The notes under the pieces are model-generated. The model was not told the origin of the DNA. It made no database searches and was given only the letters and a program-made list of their open reading frames with translations. This document shows positions 23,166-30,943 of a stretch of 34,716 nt of DNA, one piece after another. The DNA lies in assembly GCA_016219005.1 (NCBI GenBank), contig JACRCN010000021.1:1-34716 (forward strand), read 5' to 3'. A program made the position numbers and the translations under genes. This DNA is from Deltaproteobacteria bacterium. GTDB lineage: Bacteria; Desulfobacterota; Desulfobacteria; Desulfobacterales; SpSt-501. Each line of letters begins with the position of its first letter. Position 1 is the first letter of the stretch.

Positions 23166-23549
23166 ATGAACCGACTGCTATCCTTCGCAGCCGTCACTGA
23201 AGCCTTAACTGGTTTAGCGTTGATGGCGGTTCCTTCAATCGTGGGGCGGCTTTTGTTTGGAGCGGAACTTTCAGGCGTCACCGTTGCGGTCGCTCGCGTG
23301 ACCGGCATCGCCTTGGTTGCGCTGGGCGTGGCATGCTTACCAGGCGGCGAGGCAGGCCGGGGGCTTTCCGGCATGTTGACTTACAGCCTGCTTGCTACGT
23401 TGTATCTTGTTTACCTTGGGCTCGGCGGTGAGTGGGTCGGGAGTCTATTGTGGCCGGCGGCGGCGATCCACGCTGCATTGACTTTTCTCCTTGCCATTGC
23501 ATGGCTCAAAGACAGGCAATTTAAGCAATCGAAAGCGCACAGTGATTGA
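23166..23549 (+). CDS. Small four-helix membrane protein, unknown function
   Basis: A 127-residue protein with four predicted membrane helices, near residues 5-30, 38-60, 68-87 and 92-115. The loops are short, with LPGGEAGRG between helices 2 and 3, and a charged tail KDRQFKQSKAHSD probably lies in the cytoplasm. It starts 63 bp after the sulfatase stop on the same strand and is probably its operon partner. No named family is recognised and no catalytic motif is visible. The open minus-strand frame over the same bases is not favoured. Confidence 0.75.
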   Translation: MNRLLSFAAVTEALTGLALMAVPSIVGRLLFGAELSGVTVAVARVTGIALVALGVACLPGGEAGRGLSGMLTYSLLATLYLVYLGLGGEWVGSLLWPAAAIHAALTFLLAIAWLKDRQFKQSKAHSD

Positions 23550-23707
23550 GAAGGCGTTTGAGACGGTGATGCGAAAATATCGAGTTTTAAGGTTACGGAT
23601 TGAAACTATAAATTCGAAAAGGTCTTGGGTGCCGGTTTAGGAACTTAGCGATTTGGTATAGGTTGCAGGCCTGTTTTGATCAATCGAACTTTGGGATAGA
23701 TTGGATT

Positions 23708-23926
23708 TATCTCAGAAAAGGTCGTTCGGTGATATGTCGGATCTGATATCTCCAAAGCATTCAAACTGGAATAGAGATTAATTATTCCAAAAGGCGCCAT
23801 AGGTTGTGAGAAAGTGAACGGAGTCTCCGTCCAGTACACCTGCCTGGGGTTTGAATCGCTCTTTAAATAAGGATGAACGGAATGGCGCGATCCTGTTTGA
23901 ATCAATATACCAACGCCCATCCTTCA
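23708..23926 (+). repeat. Dispersed repeat R1, copy 2
   Basis: A full-length copy containing GGTGATATGTCGGATCTGAT, CAAAGCATTCAAACTGGAAT, the dyad GGAATA...TATTCC, AAAAGGCGCCATAGG and the tail GATCCTGTTTGAATCAATAT. It differs from copy 1 by small indels, including an inserted CGGAGTCTCCG dyad near 23818-23828. It ends 12 bp from the stop of the DUF5680 gene. Stop codons interrupt the frame that is open in copy 4. Confidence 0.82.
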
Positions 23927-23937
23927 TCCCCGCCCAC

Positions 23938-24420
23938 TCAGCGCAGGGCGCCTCCGCTATAATGCAGGGCGTAGACCGGTAGGGCGTGGTCGGTGATACG
24001 TTCGTGGCCCCAAAACGCCTCCAGCGTCCCCTCGCTCTGGTTAGTGTACATGTAGGCCCCCTCCCGCACCACCGCGGGACCGCGATAGGGGTGGGCAACG
24101 GTGCCCTGGCGCAAGGCCAAGCGGAGGAAGGCATAGATGGCCCTAAGCACCGCACGGTCCTGGACGGCAGGGCTTACCCCTCCCGCATAACTCATCGACC
24201 AGACGGGGTGGTCCTGGTACGCGACGATTTCCTGCCCCACAAAATATGCCATGCCGACGTAGATATCGCGGTAGAAAAACAGGCCGTCGCGATATTCGAG
24301 TTGTTTGCTGCCAGACAGCAGGGGAGCCACGGTGGCCTCATCCCCTTGACTCGCATAAGAGTGACGCTTGGCTTGGAGTACAAAATTTGCCAATGCCTCC
24401 TGAGGAAATACGTTTGTCAT
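23938..24420 (-). CDS. DUF5680-domain protein
   Basis: A 160-residue cytoplasmic protein. The family pattern is clear: LANFVLQAKRHSYASQGDE at the start, SGSKQLEYRDGLFFYRDIYV, VGQEIVAYQDHPVWSMSYAG, ALRQGTVAHPYRGPAVVREG, and an EGTLEAFWGHERI plus YALHYSGGAL end. The function is not known; family members are small single-domain proteins found sporadically in many bacteria. The ATG at 24420 has only a weak upstream GGTAAGT-like sequence. The gene sits between two R1 repeats in direct orientation (23708-23926 and 24430-24511), as if carried as a single-gene cassette. Confidence 0.85.
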   Translation of the reverse strand: MTNVFPQEALANFVLQAKRHSYASQGDEATVAPLLSGSKQLEYRDGLFFYRDIYVGMAYFVGQEIVAYQDHPVWSMSYAGGVSPAVQDRAVLRAIYAFLRLALRQGTVAHPYRGPAVVREGAYMYTNQSEGTLEAFWGHERITDHALPVYALHYSGGALR

Positions 24421-24429
24421 ACTTACCTG

Positions 24430-24511
24430 AGGTTTGCGCCGCCATTTAAATTAAGGGTGAACGGCATGGCGCGATCCTGTTTCTGTTTGAATCAATATGC
24501 CAATGCCCGTT
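24430..24511 (+). repeat. Dispersed repeat R1, copy 3 (tail only)
   Basis: Matches the last third of R1: GCCATTTAAATTAAGGGTGA, ACGGCATGGCGCGATCCTGT and TTGAATCAATATGCCAATGC. The head and middle are missing; instead the start of the DUF5680 gene adjoins it at 24420. It has the same orientation as copies 1, 2 and 4. Confidence 0.78.
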
Positions 24512-24980
24512 ATCTCATGCGTGCCGAACTGACCTTCCGAAAATGCCGCTTATAACTTCGCGTCCCCCCCCAACCTTGGTTGGCTGCTGAAATTATTCAA
24601 GAATTAACTCCATAGGAATAAAGCGAATGCCGTTTTTAACCTTTTCATCCTCTATACATTTGAATCCAATTATTAGCTTTCTTGTAGCCAACGATGATTA
24701 GATGGTTTCTTTATAAAACCCCTATCGCAATCCGTAGGCAGGAAGATTTGCCGGGGGTATGCTCCGTTTAATCTTGCATACCGGTGTTAAATGCTGAGAG
24801 GAGTGGGTCTTAAGTTTCGGCAGTGCAATGACCTTATCAGACCGCCTGCGAAGTTGAGAGGGTACGGCGACTGGGTCCCCCATGAAGCAGGCGCCCCACT
24901 CCCCACGACCTTAAATCCGCGAGCCGCACTCTGGGCAGATTGAGGAGGGAGGAAACCATTGAGCAAGAACAGGGCGGAAG
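24512..24980. other. Spacer of about 470 bp, no gene seen
   Basis: No credible gene. A 7-bp hairpin GGTATGC...GCATACC lies near 24757-24783. The stretch becomes GC-richer toward the pao operon, whose last gene ends at 24981. No terminator with a U-tract is obvious for that operon. Confidence 0.4.
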
Positions 24981-27263
24981 TCAGACGAGCAGATCCTCAA
25001 TCTTGATTGGCAGCTCGCGCACGCGAACGCCGGTAGCGTGATGAACGGCGTCGGTCACAGCTGCGGCGAACCCGGCCAAGCCGATCTCGCCGATGCCGCG
25101 CGCCCCGACCTCGTTGATCTTCTTGTCGGGGAAATCGAGGAAGTACACCTCGATCGGCGGATGGTCGGCGTTCACCGCCATCACGTAGTCGGCCAGACTG
25201 CTGTTGATGGGCGCGCCGTTCTGCGGGTCGTATGTGGTGTGCTCCAGCAGCGCCATGCCGATTCCCATCACAACCGCGCCCTCGATCTGATTGCGGCCCG
25301 CTAGCGGGTTCACGATGCGGCCCCCGTCCATGACCGTGACAACGCGGCTGACCCGCAGCCGCGCCATCTCCGGCTGCCAGGTAACCTCGACAAAGTGACA
25401 GCCGAACGAGCGCGTGGAGAACTTCGGTCGTGGATTGCCGAATGTCGTTTCGGATCTGCCGTTGCCGTTAACGACTCGCAGGTTGAGGCGGCGGAGTAAA
25501 TCCGCAAATGGCACGCCGCGCGCAGCACCTTCCACCTTCACGAAGACACGACCATTCTCGAACGCCAGATCCGTTGGTGGACGTTTCTCGAACGGCGAAC
25601 CCGGAGTCATCGCTGCGATATTCAGCAGCGAGGCGATTGCATTGTCGGCTGCCGCAAAGACGGCCGGAGCCACTGACCCAGTCACCATCGAACCGCCCGA
25701 GAGCGGCCCTGGCGGCAGCGACGTGTCGCCGAGCGCTACCTCGACCTTGTCGAGCGGTACTCCGGTCTTCTGGGAGGCGAGCTGCGCGAGGATCGTATAC
25801 GTGCCAGTGCCGATGTCCTGGGTAGCGCATGCGACGCGAGCCGTGCCATCGTCGCGGAGCTGAACGCTTGCCTCGGCAAGGAACCGTGCGGCAATCCACG
25901 AGCAGCCCGCCATTCCCCAGCCCAGCGTCAAACCGTTGCGCTTCATCGATCCAACTTCCGGCGTGCGCGTGGACCAGCCGAACTTCTCCGTGCCCAGTTC
26001 AAAGCACTCGAGCAAATGGCGCGATGAGAACGGAAGCCCCAGCCCCTCGTCGATCTTCGGCTCGTTGATGACGCGCAGCTTGACGGGGTCGATCTTGAGC
26101 TCATAGGCCAACTCGTTCATCGCCGACTCGGTCGCGTAGAGGCCGGGTACGGCGCCGGGGCCGCGCATGTCGGCCGTGGCGCCGATGTTCCGTTTGGCGC
26201 GGCCGAACGTCACACGGAGGTTGGGCACGCTGTATTGGTACGCCGTGGCCTCGCCGCAATCTTCATGGTGATAATCAAGCATCGACCTGTCGTAGACGTA
26301 GTCGTGCTGAAGCGAGACGAGCTTGCCGTCGCGCGCGGCGCCCAGCTGCACCCGCTGTTGGGTGCGAGCCCGATGACCGACTGCCTGGAACATCATCTTG
26401 CGGCTGAGCACGAGCTTGACCGGTTTGCTGAGCTGGCGCGCGGCCGCGGCGGCGAGTGCACAATGCGTCCAGGGAAAGAGCTTGCCGCCGAAACCCGATC
26501 CCAGGAACTTTGAGATGACGCGGACATTCTCCTCGGGCAAGCCAAACATTTGCGCAAGTACGCTGCGCAGGTTGACGACGCCCTGCGTCGAATCGTACAG
26601 CGTCAAATTATTCGGAGATTCCCACATCGCGGTCGTGGCGTGCAGCTCGATGGGGTTGTGCGTCTCGGCCGGCGTGACATAGGTTTGGTCAATCTTGATC
26701 GGCGCATCTGCGAACGCAGCCTTGGCGTCGCCGCGCTCGCTTTCTAATCGGTTCTGCGGGCCGAATGTGGCGAGAATCACTTCCGATGTGGCGAGAACTG
26801 CTTCCGGATCATCGTCGCTTTGGAGTTCGGTCGCGACGTTCGGCTTCTCCTTCTCGTATGTCACGCGAACCGCGTCCGCGGCCGCTTTGGCAGTCTCGAA
26901 CGTGTCCGCCACAGCGAGCGCGAGGTATTGGCCGTAGTAGCGAACAACATCATCCTCGAAAGGCGGGCGGCGCTCTTCGCAGATCCCTTCGAATCCAGGC
27001 TCTGGGACCGAGCGGAAGATTTTTCCGATGTTCTCGCGATGAAAGATCGCGCGCACGCCGGGCATCTTCTCGGCCGCGGCCGTGTCGAGTTTGAGAACTC
27101 GGCCATTGGCGACCGTTGCTTCGACCGGGACGGCATACAGCATGCCGGGAAAGTGGAAGTCGGAGGTGTACTGCGCTTCGCCGGTCACTTTCAACGAACC
27201 GTCGACGCGCGGCGTGCGCCGACCAATTGGTGATGTCGTCTGGATTTGTTGTGTCGTTGACAT
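24981..27263 (-). CDS. paoC: Aldehyde oxidoreductase, molybdenum-cofactor subunit (PaoC type)
   Basis: The 760-residue catalytic subunit of a xanthine-oxidase-family enzyme that oxidises aldehydes to acids in the periplasm. It opens with PIGRRTPRVDGSLKVTGEAQ, the substrate-side domain common to the family, and continues with GSGFGGKLFPWTH, MRGPGAVPG and QDIGTGTYTILAQ around the molybdopterin site. The catalytic base is in GARGIGEIGLAGF (E726). It has no signal peptide of its own; in the E. coli enzyme the complex folds in the cytoplasm and is exported on the Tat signal of PaoA. GAAGGAG precedes the ATG. It starts 18 bp after paoB. The cofactor-insertion chaperone PaoD is not encoded nearby. 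Confidence 0.88.
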   Translation of the reverse strand: MSTTQQIQTTSPIGRRTPRVDGSLKVTGEAQYTSDFHFPGMLYAVPVEATVANGRVLKLDTAAAEKMPGVRAIFHRENIGKIFRSVPEPGFEGICEERRPPFEDDVVRYYGQYLALAVADTFETAKAAADAVRVTYEKEKPNVATELQSDDDPEAVLATSEVILATFGPQNRLESERGDAKAAFADAPIKIDQTYVTPAETHNPIELHATTAMWESPNNLTLYDSTQGVVNLRSVLAQMFGLPEENVRVISKFLGSGFGGKLFPWTHCALAAAAARQLSKPVKLVLSRKMMFQAVGHRARTQQRVQLGAARDGKLVSLQHDYVYDRSMLDYHHEDCGEATAYQYSVPNLRVTFGRAKRNIGATADMRGPGAVPGLYATESAMNELAYELKIDPVKLRVINEPKIDEGLGLPFSSRHLLECFELGTEKFGWSTRTPEVGSMKRNGLTLGWGMAGCSWIAARFLAEASVQLRDDGTARVACATQDIGTGTYTILAQLASQKTGVPLDKVEVALGDTSLPPGPLSGGSMVTGSVAPAVFAAADNAIASLLNIAAMTPGSPFEKRPPTDLAFENGRVFVKVEGAARGVPFADLLRRLNLRVVNGNGRSETTFGNPRPKFSTRSFGCHFVEVTWQPEMARLRVSRVVTVMDGGRIVNPLAGRNQIEGAVVMGIGMALLEHTTYDPQNGAPINSSLADYVMAVNADHPPIEVYFLDFPDKKINEVGARGIGEIGLAGFAAAVTDAVHHATGVRVRELPIKIEDLLV

Positions 27264-27281
27264 GTTCGCTCCTTCAATAAA

Positions 27282-28286
27282 TCACGCCGTCGCCATCTGA
27301 AGCGCGGAGGTGAGGCTGCGCTTGGCCAGCTCGATTTTGAACGCATTCTCACTCTGCGGTTTAGCGTCGCGCAGCGCCGCCTCTGCCGCCTTGCGAATGT
27401 TCGCCTGGTTTACGGACTGGCCGACGAGCGCGGCTTCGGCCTCGGGGGATCGCCATGGTCTAGTCCCCACGCCGCCCAGTGCGACGCGTGCCCGAGTCAC
27501 TCTCCCTCCCGCGACCGTGATCATGACGGCCGCTGAGGCCAGCGCGAACTCGTAGGAGACGCGGTCGCGCAGCTTCAGATAGACTTGCCTGCTTCCGGCG
27601 ACGGGCGGCGGGAGCGTCACATGCGTGATCAGATCGCCCGGCTCAAGCACTGTTTCGCGCTCCGGTGTTTTGCCAGGCAACAAATGGAAGTCACCGATTG
27701 GGATCGCGCGTGAGCCTCTGGTTGGCGGGCCTTGAACGTGGATTGTCGCTTCCAACACCGCCATCGCCACGCACATGTCTGACGGGTTGGTTGCGATGCA
27801 GTGCTCGCTCGTGCCCAAGATGGCGAGCATGCGATTGCTGCCGGTGATGACCGAGCAGCCGGTTCCAGGCTGGCGCTTGTTGCACGGCATTGCGGTGTCG
27901 CGGAAGTACACACATCGCGTGCGCTGAAGCAGGTTGCCGGCCGTCGTCGCCATGTTTCGAAGCTGGGTCGATGCGCCCGAGACAATGGCTTGCGACAGCA
28001 CTGCATAATCCCGCTGCACCTTCGGATGGTGGGCGAGATCTGAATTTCGAACGGTCGCGCCAATCTTCAGCCCGCCGTCAGGCGTCGTTTCGATCTTGTC
28101 GAGCGGCAATCGGTTGATATCGATCAGCCGCGCGGGCGTTTCGACGTTCAGCTTCATCAGGTCGATGAGCGTCGTTCCACCGCCAAGGAACCGGATGTCA
28201 GCGCCCTGCTGCGCAGTCTTGGCCCGGGCGGCGGTCGCAACCGCCGCCTTCGCATCCTTCGGCCGAATGAATTCAAATGTATGCAT
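27282..28286 (-). CDS. paoB: Aldehyde oxidoreductase, FAD-binding subunit (PaoB type)
   Basis: A 334-residue flavin subunit. The N-terminal FAD-binding domain shows FEFIRPKDAKAAVA, RFLGGGTTLIDLMKL and RLIDINRLP, then GASTQLRNMATTAGNLLQRT. A cysteine-rich insertion, RCVYFRDTAMPCNKRQPGTG followed by another Cys, is the mark of the PaoB subgroup, where these residues hold an extra [4Fe-4S] cluster. The C-terminal CO-dehydrogenase-flavoprotein domain follows (YLKLRDRVSYEFALASAAVM). The ATG at 28286 has AGGAG 8 nt upstream. It lies between paoA (39 bp gap) and paoC (18 bp gap), in the standard order. Confidence 0.9.
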   Translation of the reverse strand: MHTFEFIRPKDAKAAVATAARAKTAQQGADIRFLGGGTTLIDLMKLNVETPARLIDINRLPLDKIETTPDGGLKIGATVRNSDLAHHPKVQRDYAVLSQAIVSGASTQLRNMATTAGNLLQRTRCVYFRDTAMPCNKRQPGTGCSVITGSNRMLAILGTSEHCIATNPSDMCVAMAVLEATIHVQGPPTRGSRAIPIGDFHLLPGKTPERETVLEPGDLITHVTLPPPVAGSRQVYLKLRDRVSYEFALASAAVMITVAGGRVTRARVALGGVGTRPWRSPEAEAALVGQSVNQANIRKAAEAALRDAKPQSENAFKIELAKRSLTSALQMATA

Positions 28287-28325
28287 CGCGATGGCTCCTG
28301 TTTCACTTCACGGGCGGCGCCCCGA

Positions 28326-28964
28326 TCAGGTCTTTTTACGAACTTCCTGAATTGCCGCCACGATATTGGGATAAGCCCCGCATCGGCAGATGTTGCCGCT
28401 CATCAGCTCCTTCACATCGGCATCGTCGGGACCGCACGGCTCCTTCAGCAGCGCGACCGCCGACATGATCTGGCCTGATGTGCAATATCCGCACTGGTAT
28501 CCGTCGTGAGCGATGAACGCCGCCTGCATTGGGTGCAATTGGTCCGGGGTGCCCAGGCCCTCAATGGTCGTGATCTCATCGCCATCGTGCATCAGCGCGA
28601 GAGTGAGACATGAATTGACGCGCCTGCCATTGACGTGCACCGTGCACGCGCCGCATTGTCCGTGATCGCACCCCTTCTTCGTGCCTGTGAGGGTAATCGT
28701 CTCACGCAGGCAATCCAGCAATGTCGTGCGCGGGTCGATGCGAAGCCGATGCTCTTTTCCGTTGATTCGCAGTTTGACGGGCACACCATCGGAGCGATGG
28801 CCTGTTTCACCCGCGTCAGCGGGCGGACGCTGTGCCATCAGATCGCGTGCATCGATCGCGGTGACGGCTCCGGCCGTTCCTACAGTCGCAAGAAAGGTTC
28901 GGCGGCTCACTCCCGACACGCCCGCAGAGGGTTCTCTCGGTTCTTTGGGGTTTTCTTTCGACAT
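28326..28964 (-). CDS. paoA: Aldehyde oxidoreductase, [2Fe-2S] subunit with Tat signal (PaoA type)
   Basis: A 212-residue iron-sulfur subunit. Near the N-terminus VSRRTFLATVG is a twin-arginine signal (R21-R22), so the assembled complex should be exported to the periplasm. The plant-type [2Fe-2S] domain has GCDHGQCGACTVHVNG and a following NSC. The second, xanthine-oxidase-type cluster domain has YQCGYCTSGQ and NICRCGAYPNIV. GGAGG stands about 5 nt before the ATG at 28964. It is the first gene of the paoABC operon; the roughly 400 bp upstream would hold its control region. Confidence 0.9.
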   Translation of the reverse strand: MSKENPKEPREPSAGVSGVSRRTFLATVGTAGAVTAIDARDLMAQRPPADAGETGHRSDGVPVKLRINGKEHRLRIDPRTTLLDCLRETITLTGTKKGCDHGQCGACTVHVNGRRVNSCLTLALMHDGDEITTIEGLGTPDQLHPMQAAFIAHDGYQCGYCTSGQIMSAVALLKEPCGPDDADVKELMSGNICRCGAYPNIVAAIQEVRKKT

Positions 28965-29144
28965 GGCGACCTCCAGATGAAATCAGAAGAAGAGAAGCAA
29001 CGGTATACCATCCCTCGATGACCGACTCTAATTAAACTACAGGCCCGCAGATGCTATCGCCGTTTCATATATTCAGGTCTATGCACTTTGGAGCCTTTGA
29101 TACCTTAGTAATAGGCTTACTTATATGGGGTTTATAACGTATTT

Positions 29145-29204
29145 GAGGCTGAGTTTTTAGGTAAAAGTCAATTCTTGGCCCCCTGACGCTCTCAACTCAG
29201 CCTC
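29145..29204. repeat. Perfect 11-bp inverted repeat upstream of paoA
   Basis: GAGGCTGAGTT (29145-29155) and AACTCAGCCTC (29194-29204) are exact reverse complements, 38 bp apart, with TTTTT just outside or inside each arm. It could be a stem-loop terminator, an operator pair for the pao operon or the two ends of a tiny decayed insertion. Confidence 0.55.
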
Positions 29205-29240
29205 ATTTTTAAAGTCAGTATTTCCAAAGACAGGCTCGTT

Positions 29241-29310
29241 GGTTTTTCTGTGATAGATAGCTATCTGGAACCTGAAATTTCGGCCGACCGCTAAAATTTG
29301 ACTCGGATAT
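29241..29310 (+). repeat. Short dispersed repeat R2, copy 2
   Basis: Carries GGTTTTTCTGTGATAGATAG, matching 11894-11914 apart from one base, with weaker similarity onward. It lies between the pao operon and the ABM gene. Confidence 0.5.
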
Positions 29311-29360
29311 GGCAGCCATCTGCCGCCATGCAGGAATGAGCCGGGGCGCTGCGTGGGTGC

Positions 29361-29657
29361 TTAAGACATAAAGCCGTATTGGTAGGCTTCATAGGTGGTT
29401 CGCCCATCTAACAGCATATCGGCCTTTGAGTGAAGCTCTTTTCTTTGACTGCTGTTAAACCACTTCTGCCAATCCTCCAAAGACCGCCACGTGCTGATCA
29501 CCAGAAACTCCTGCGGATTTTCTATGCTCCGCAGCGTCTCGCTGGAAATGTAGCCTTCTTGCTCTAAAGCTAGCATGCGCAGCTGGCGGAAAATGGTAAC
29601 TATATACTTAGCCTTGTCCAAGGGTAAACGCCGTTTGATCAAAATTTTAACTGCCAT
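29361..29657 (-). CDS. ABM-domain (antibiotic biosynthesis monooxygenase-like) protein
   Basis: A 98-residue protein with the dimeric ferredoxin-like fold of the ABM superfamily: strand AVKILIKRRLP, helix KAKYIVTIFRQLRMLALEQ, then GYISSETLRSIENPQEFLVI and the signature STWRSLEDWQKWFNS. Members include small monooxygenases and heme-degrading enzymes, but many have no known activity; the heme-type or quinone-type residues cannot be assigned here. AAGGAGG precedes the ATG at 29657. It is a single gene, separated from pao by about 400 bp. Confidence 0.85.
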   Translation of the reverse strand: MAVKILIKRRLPLDKAKYIVTIFRQLRMLALEQEGYISSETLRSIENPQEFLVISTWRSLEDWQKWFNSSQRKELHSKADMLLDGRTTYEAYQYGFMS

Positions 29658-29800
29658 GATGACCTCCTTAACAGAAGATGGTTTCTTTCTCAGATGATAT
29701 CCCCGTGTGTTGCATCTATGCCAAATGCGAAAATTTCTGTGAAATATACTTTAGTCAGGAATGCAAAATCAAATGAAATTGGATCGGCGAGGACCGGGGC

Positions 29801-30026
29801 GATTTCACAGATTTGTTGCTATGGTAATATGTCGGATGATATCCCCAAAGCGTTCAAACTGGAACAGAGATTAAATATTCCAAAAGGCGCCATAGGATGT
29901 GAGAAAGCGAACAGCGCTTTCATCCGATACACCTGCCTGGGGTTTGAGCCGCCCTTTAAATTAAGGATGAACGGCATGGCGCGATTTTGGTTCTGTTTGA
30001 ATCAATACACCAATGCCCATCATTCA
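29801..30026 (+). repeat. Dispersed repeat R1, copy 4 (best reading frame)
   Basis: A full-length copy. Unlike the others it keeps a plus-strand frame open from an ATG at 29829 to 30053 (74 codons, starting MSDDIPKAFKLEQRLNIPKG), including LGFEPPFKLRMNGMAR, whose tail is also open in copy 3. There is no ribosome binding site. Either R1 descends from a small gene that has decayed elsewhere, or the frame is open by chance. It ends about 54 bp from the stop of the methyltransferase gene. Confidence 0.8.
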
Positions 30027-30079
30027 CGCCCATATTTCCTCCCCAAGCTCTGACACTACTTCCTCTCAGACGCTGTCAG

Positions 30080-30637
30080 TTATATTTTCTGCAAAAGGAC
30101 TTTGCGGCCTTTCAAGTCAAATTGCTGTCTATCCGGGGTGAACCCGTGCAATCGCGCAAGGGCAACGCTATTCTCGAAATCTTGTTTGGAAACATGACCC
30201 CTTGGTTCTATGATGAGCAATCTTCCGTTCTTCTTCAGCGTTTGACGAATCTCCTTCAGGAACTTTCCTTGGTCCGGCGTTTCGTGGAGCATGTGAATAA
30301 CGGCGGCCAGATCCACGCTTTCTCGAAGATTTTCAACATGTAACCAGTCGGGTTTGCATAACCGCCGCTCTATCCTGTTAATCATTCCGGCTTTGAAGGC
30401 CCTCTTCTCCAGAACCGCGATCATTTTGGGCTCGATATCGACCGCAATAACTCTCCCGGAAGGCCCGACCAGATGCGCCAGTGGAATGGTGAAATAGCCC
30501 ATCCCGCTTCCCGGCTCCAGAACGATCATACCTTCGCGGACAAAATTCCCAAGCAGTTTATACGGATTTTCGAATAGATTCCTGATGGGATTTATTAACA
30601 GATACCCAACCCAGAATGGGCAGACTCTTTTAGCCAC
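30080..30637 (-). CDS. Class I SAM-dependent methyltransferase
   Basis: A 185-residue cytoplasmic methyltransferase. Motif I is VLEPGSGMGYFTIPLA (about residues 39-54), motif II GRVIAVDIEPKM, motif post-II around ERRLCKPDWLHVENL, and motif IV AAVIHMLHETPDQGKFL, followed by GRLLIIEPRGH. The N-terminus CPFWVGYLLINPIRNLFENP is typical of a group of small methyltransferases often annotated as UbiE-like; the substrate is unknown. The start is GTG at 30637, with GGAG 5 nt upstream. The 3' end adjoins R1 copy 4, and an R1 head fragment lies 130 bp upstream of the start. Confidence 0.9.
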   Translation of the reverse strand: MAKRVCPFWVGYLLINPIRNLFENPYKLLGNFVREGMIVLEPGSGMGYFTIPLAHLVGPSGRVIAVDIEPKMIAVLEKRAFKAGMINRIERRLCKPDWLHVENLRESVDLAAVIHMLHETPDQGKFLKEIRQTLKKNGRLLIIEPRGHVSKQDFENSVALARLHGFTPDRQQFDLKGRKVLLQKI

Positions 30638-30943
30638 TTGAACTCCAGAATCCCCTATGCGACCGAATCGATTCGCGCCGCTATTTATTCGAGCCTGAAT
30701 GGTCCTGAACGCTTCTTGTCTGTGGCCTCGATCTCGATATGAATCCGTGGGTAAGATCCCATAGCACAGATGTTTTTCCTACGTGATATGTCGGATGATA
30801 TTAAAAACATGGCAGTATACACAATAGAGTTGTGATTGCGCGATGGGACCCTGATTAAGGCCGCGCAGACGCAGACATAGGCCGATATAGGCAAAATTGA
30901 TGAGCGGTCCGGAAAGCGAATCAATACCGATATACGCCGCGAA
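30638..30943. other. Spacer with an R1 head fragment
   Basis: About 300 bp without a credible gene. An R1-related head lies at 30764-30802. A minus-strand frame covering part of the region is arginine-rich and lacks a start signal, so it is not called. Confidence 0.4.
30764..30802 (+). repeat. R1-related head fragment
   Basis: CACAGATGTTTTTCC and GTGATATGTCGGATGATATT match the head of R1 copies 2 and 4. The remaining repeat is missing. Orientation is the same as the full copies. Confidence 0.6.

Larger units (their letters stand above)
28965..29360. other. Regulatory spacer upstream of the pao operon
   Basis: About 400 bp, AT-rich, with no gene. It holds an 11-bp inverted pair at 29145-29204 (listed separately) and the R2 repeat copy at 29241. 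The pao promoter is expected here on the minus strand; a TTGACT at about 29171-29166 is a possible -35 box without a convincing -10. Confidence 0.45.
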
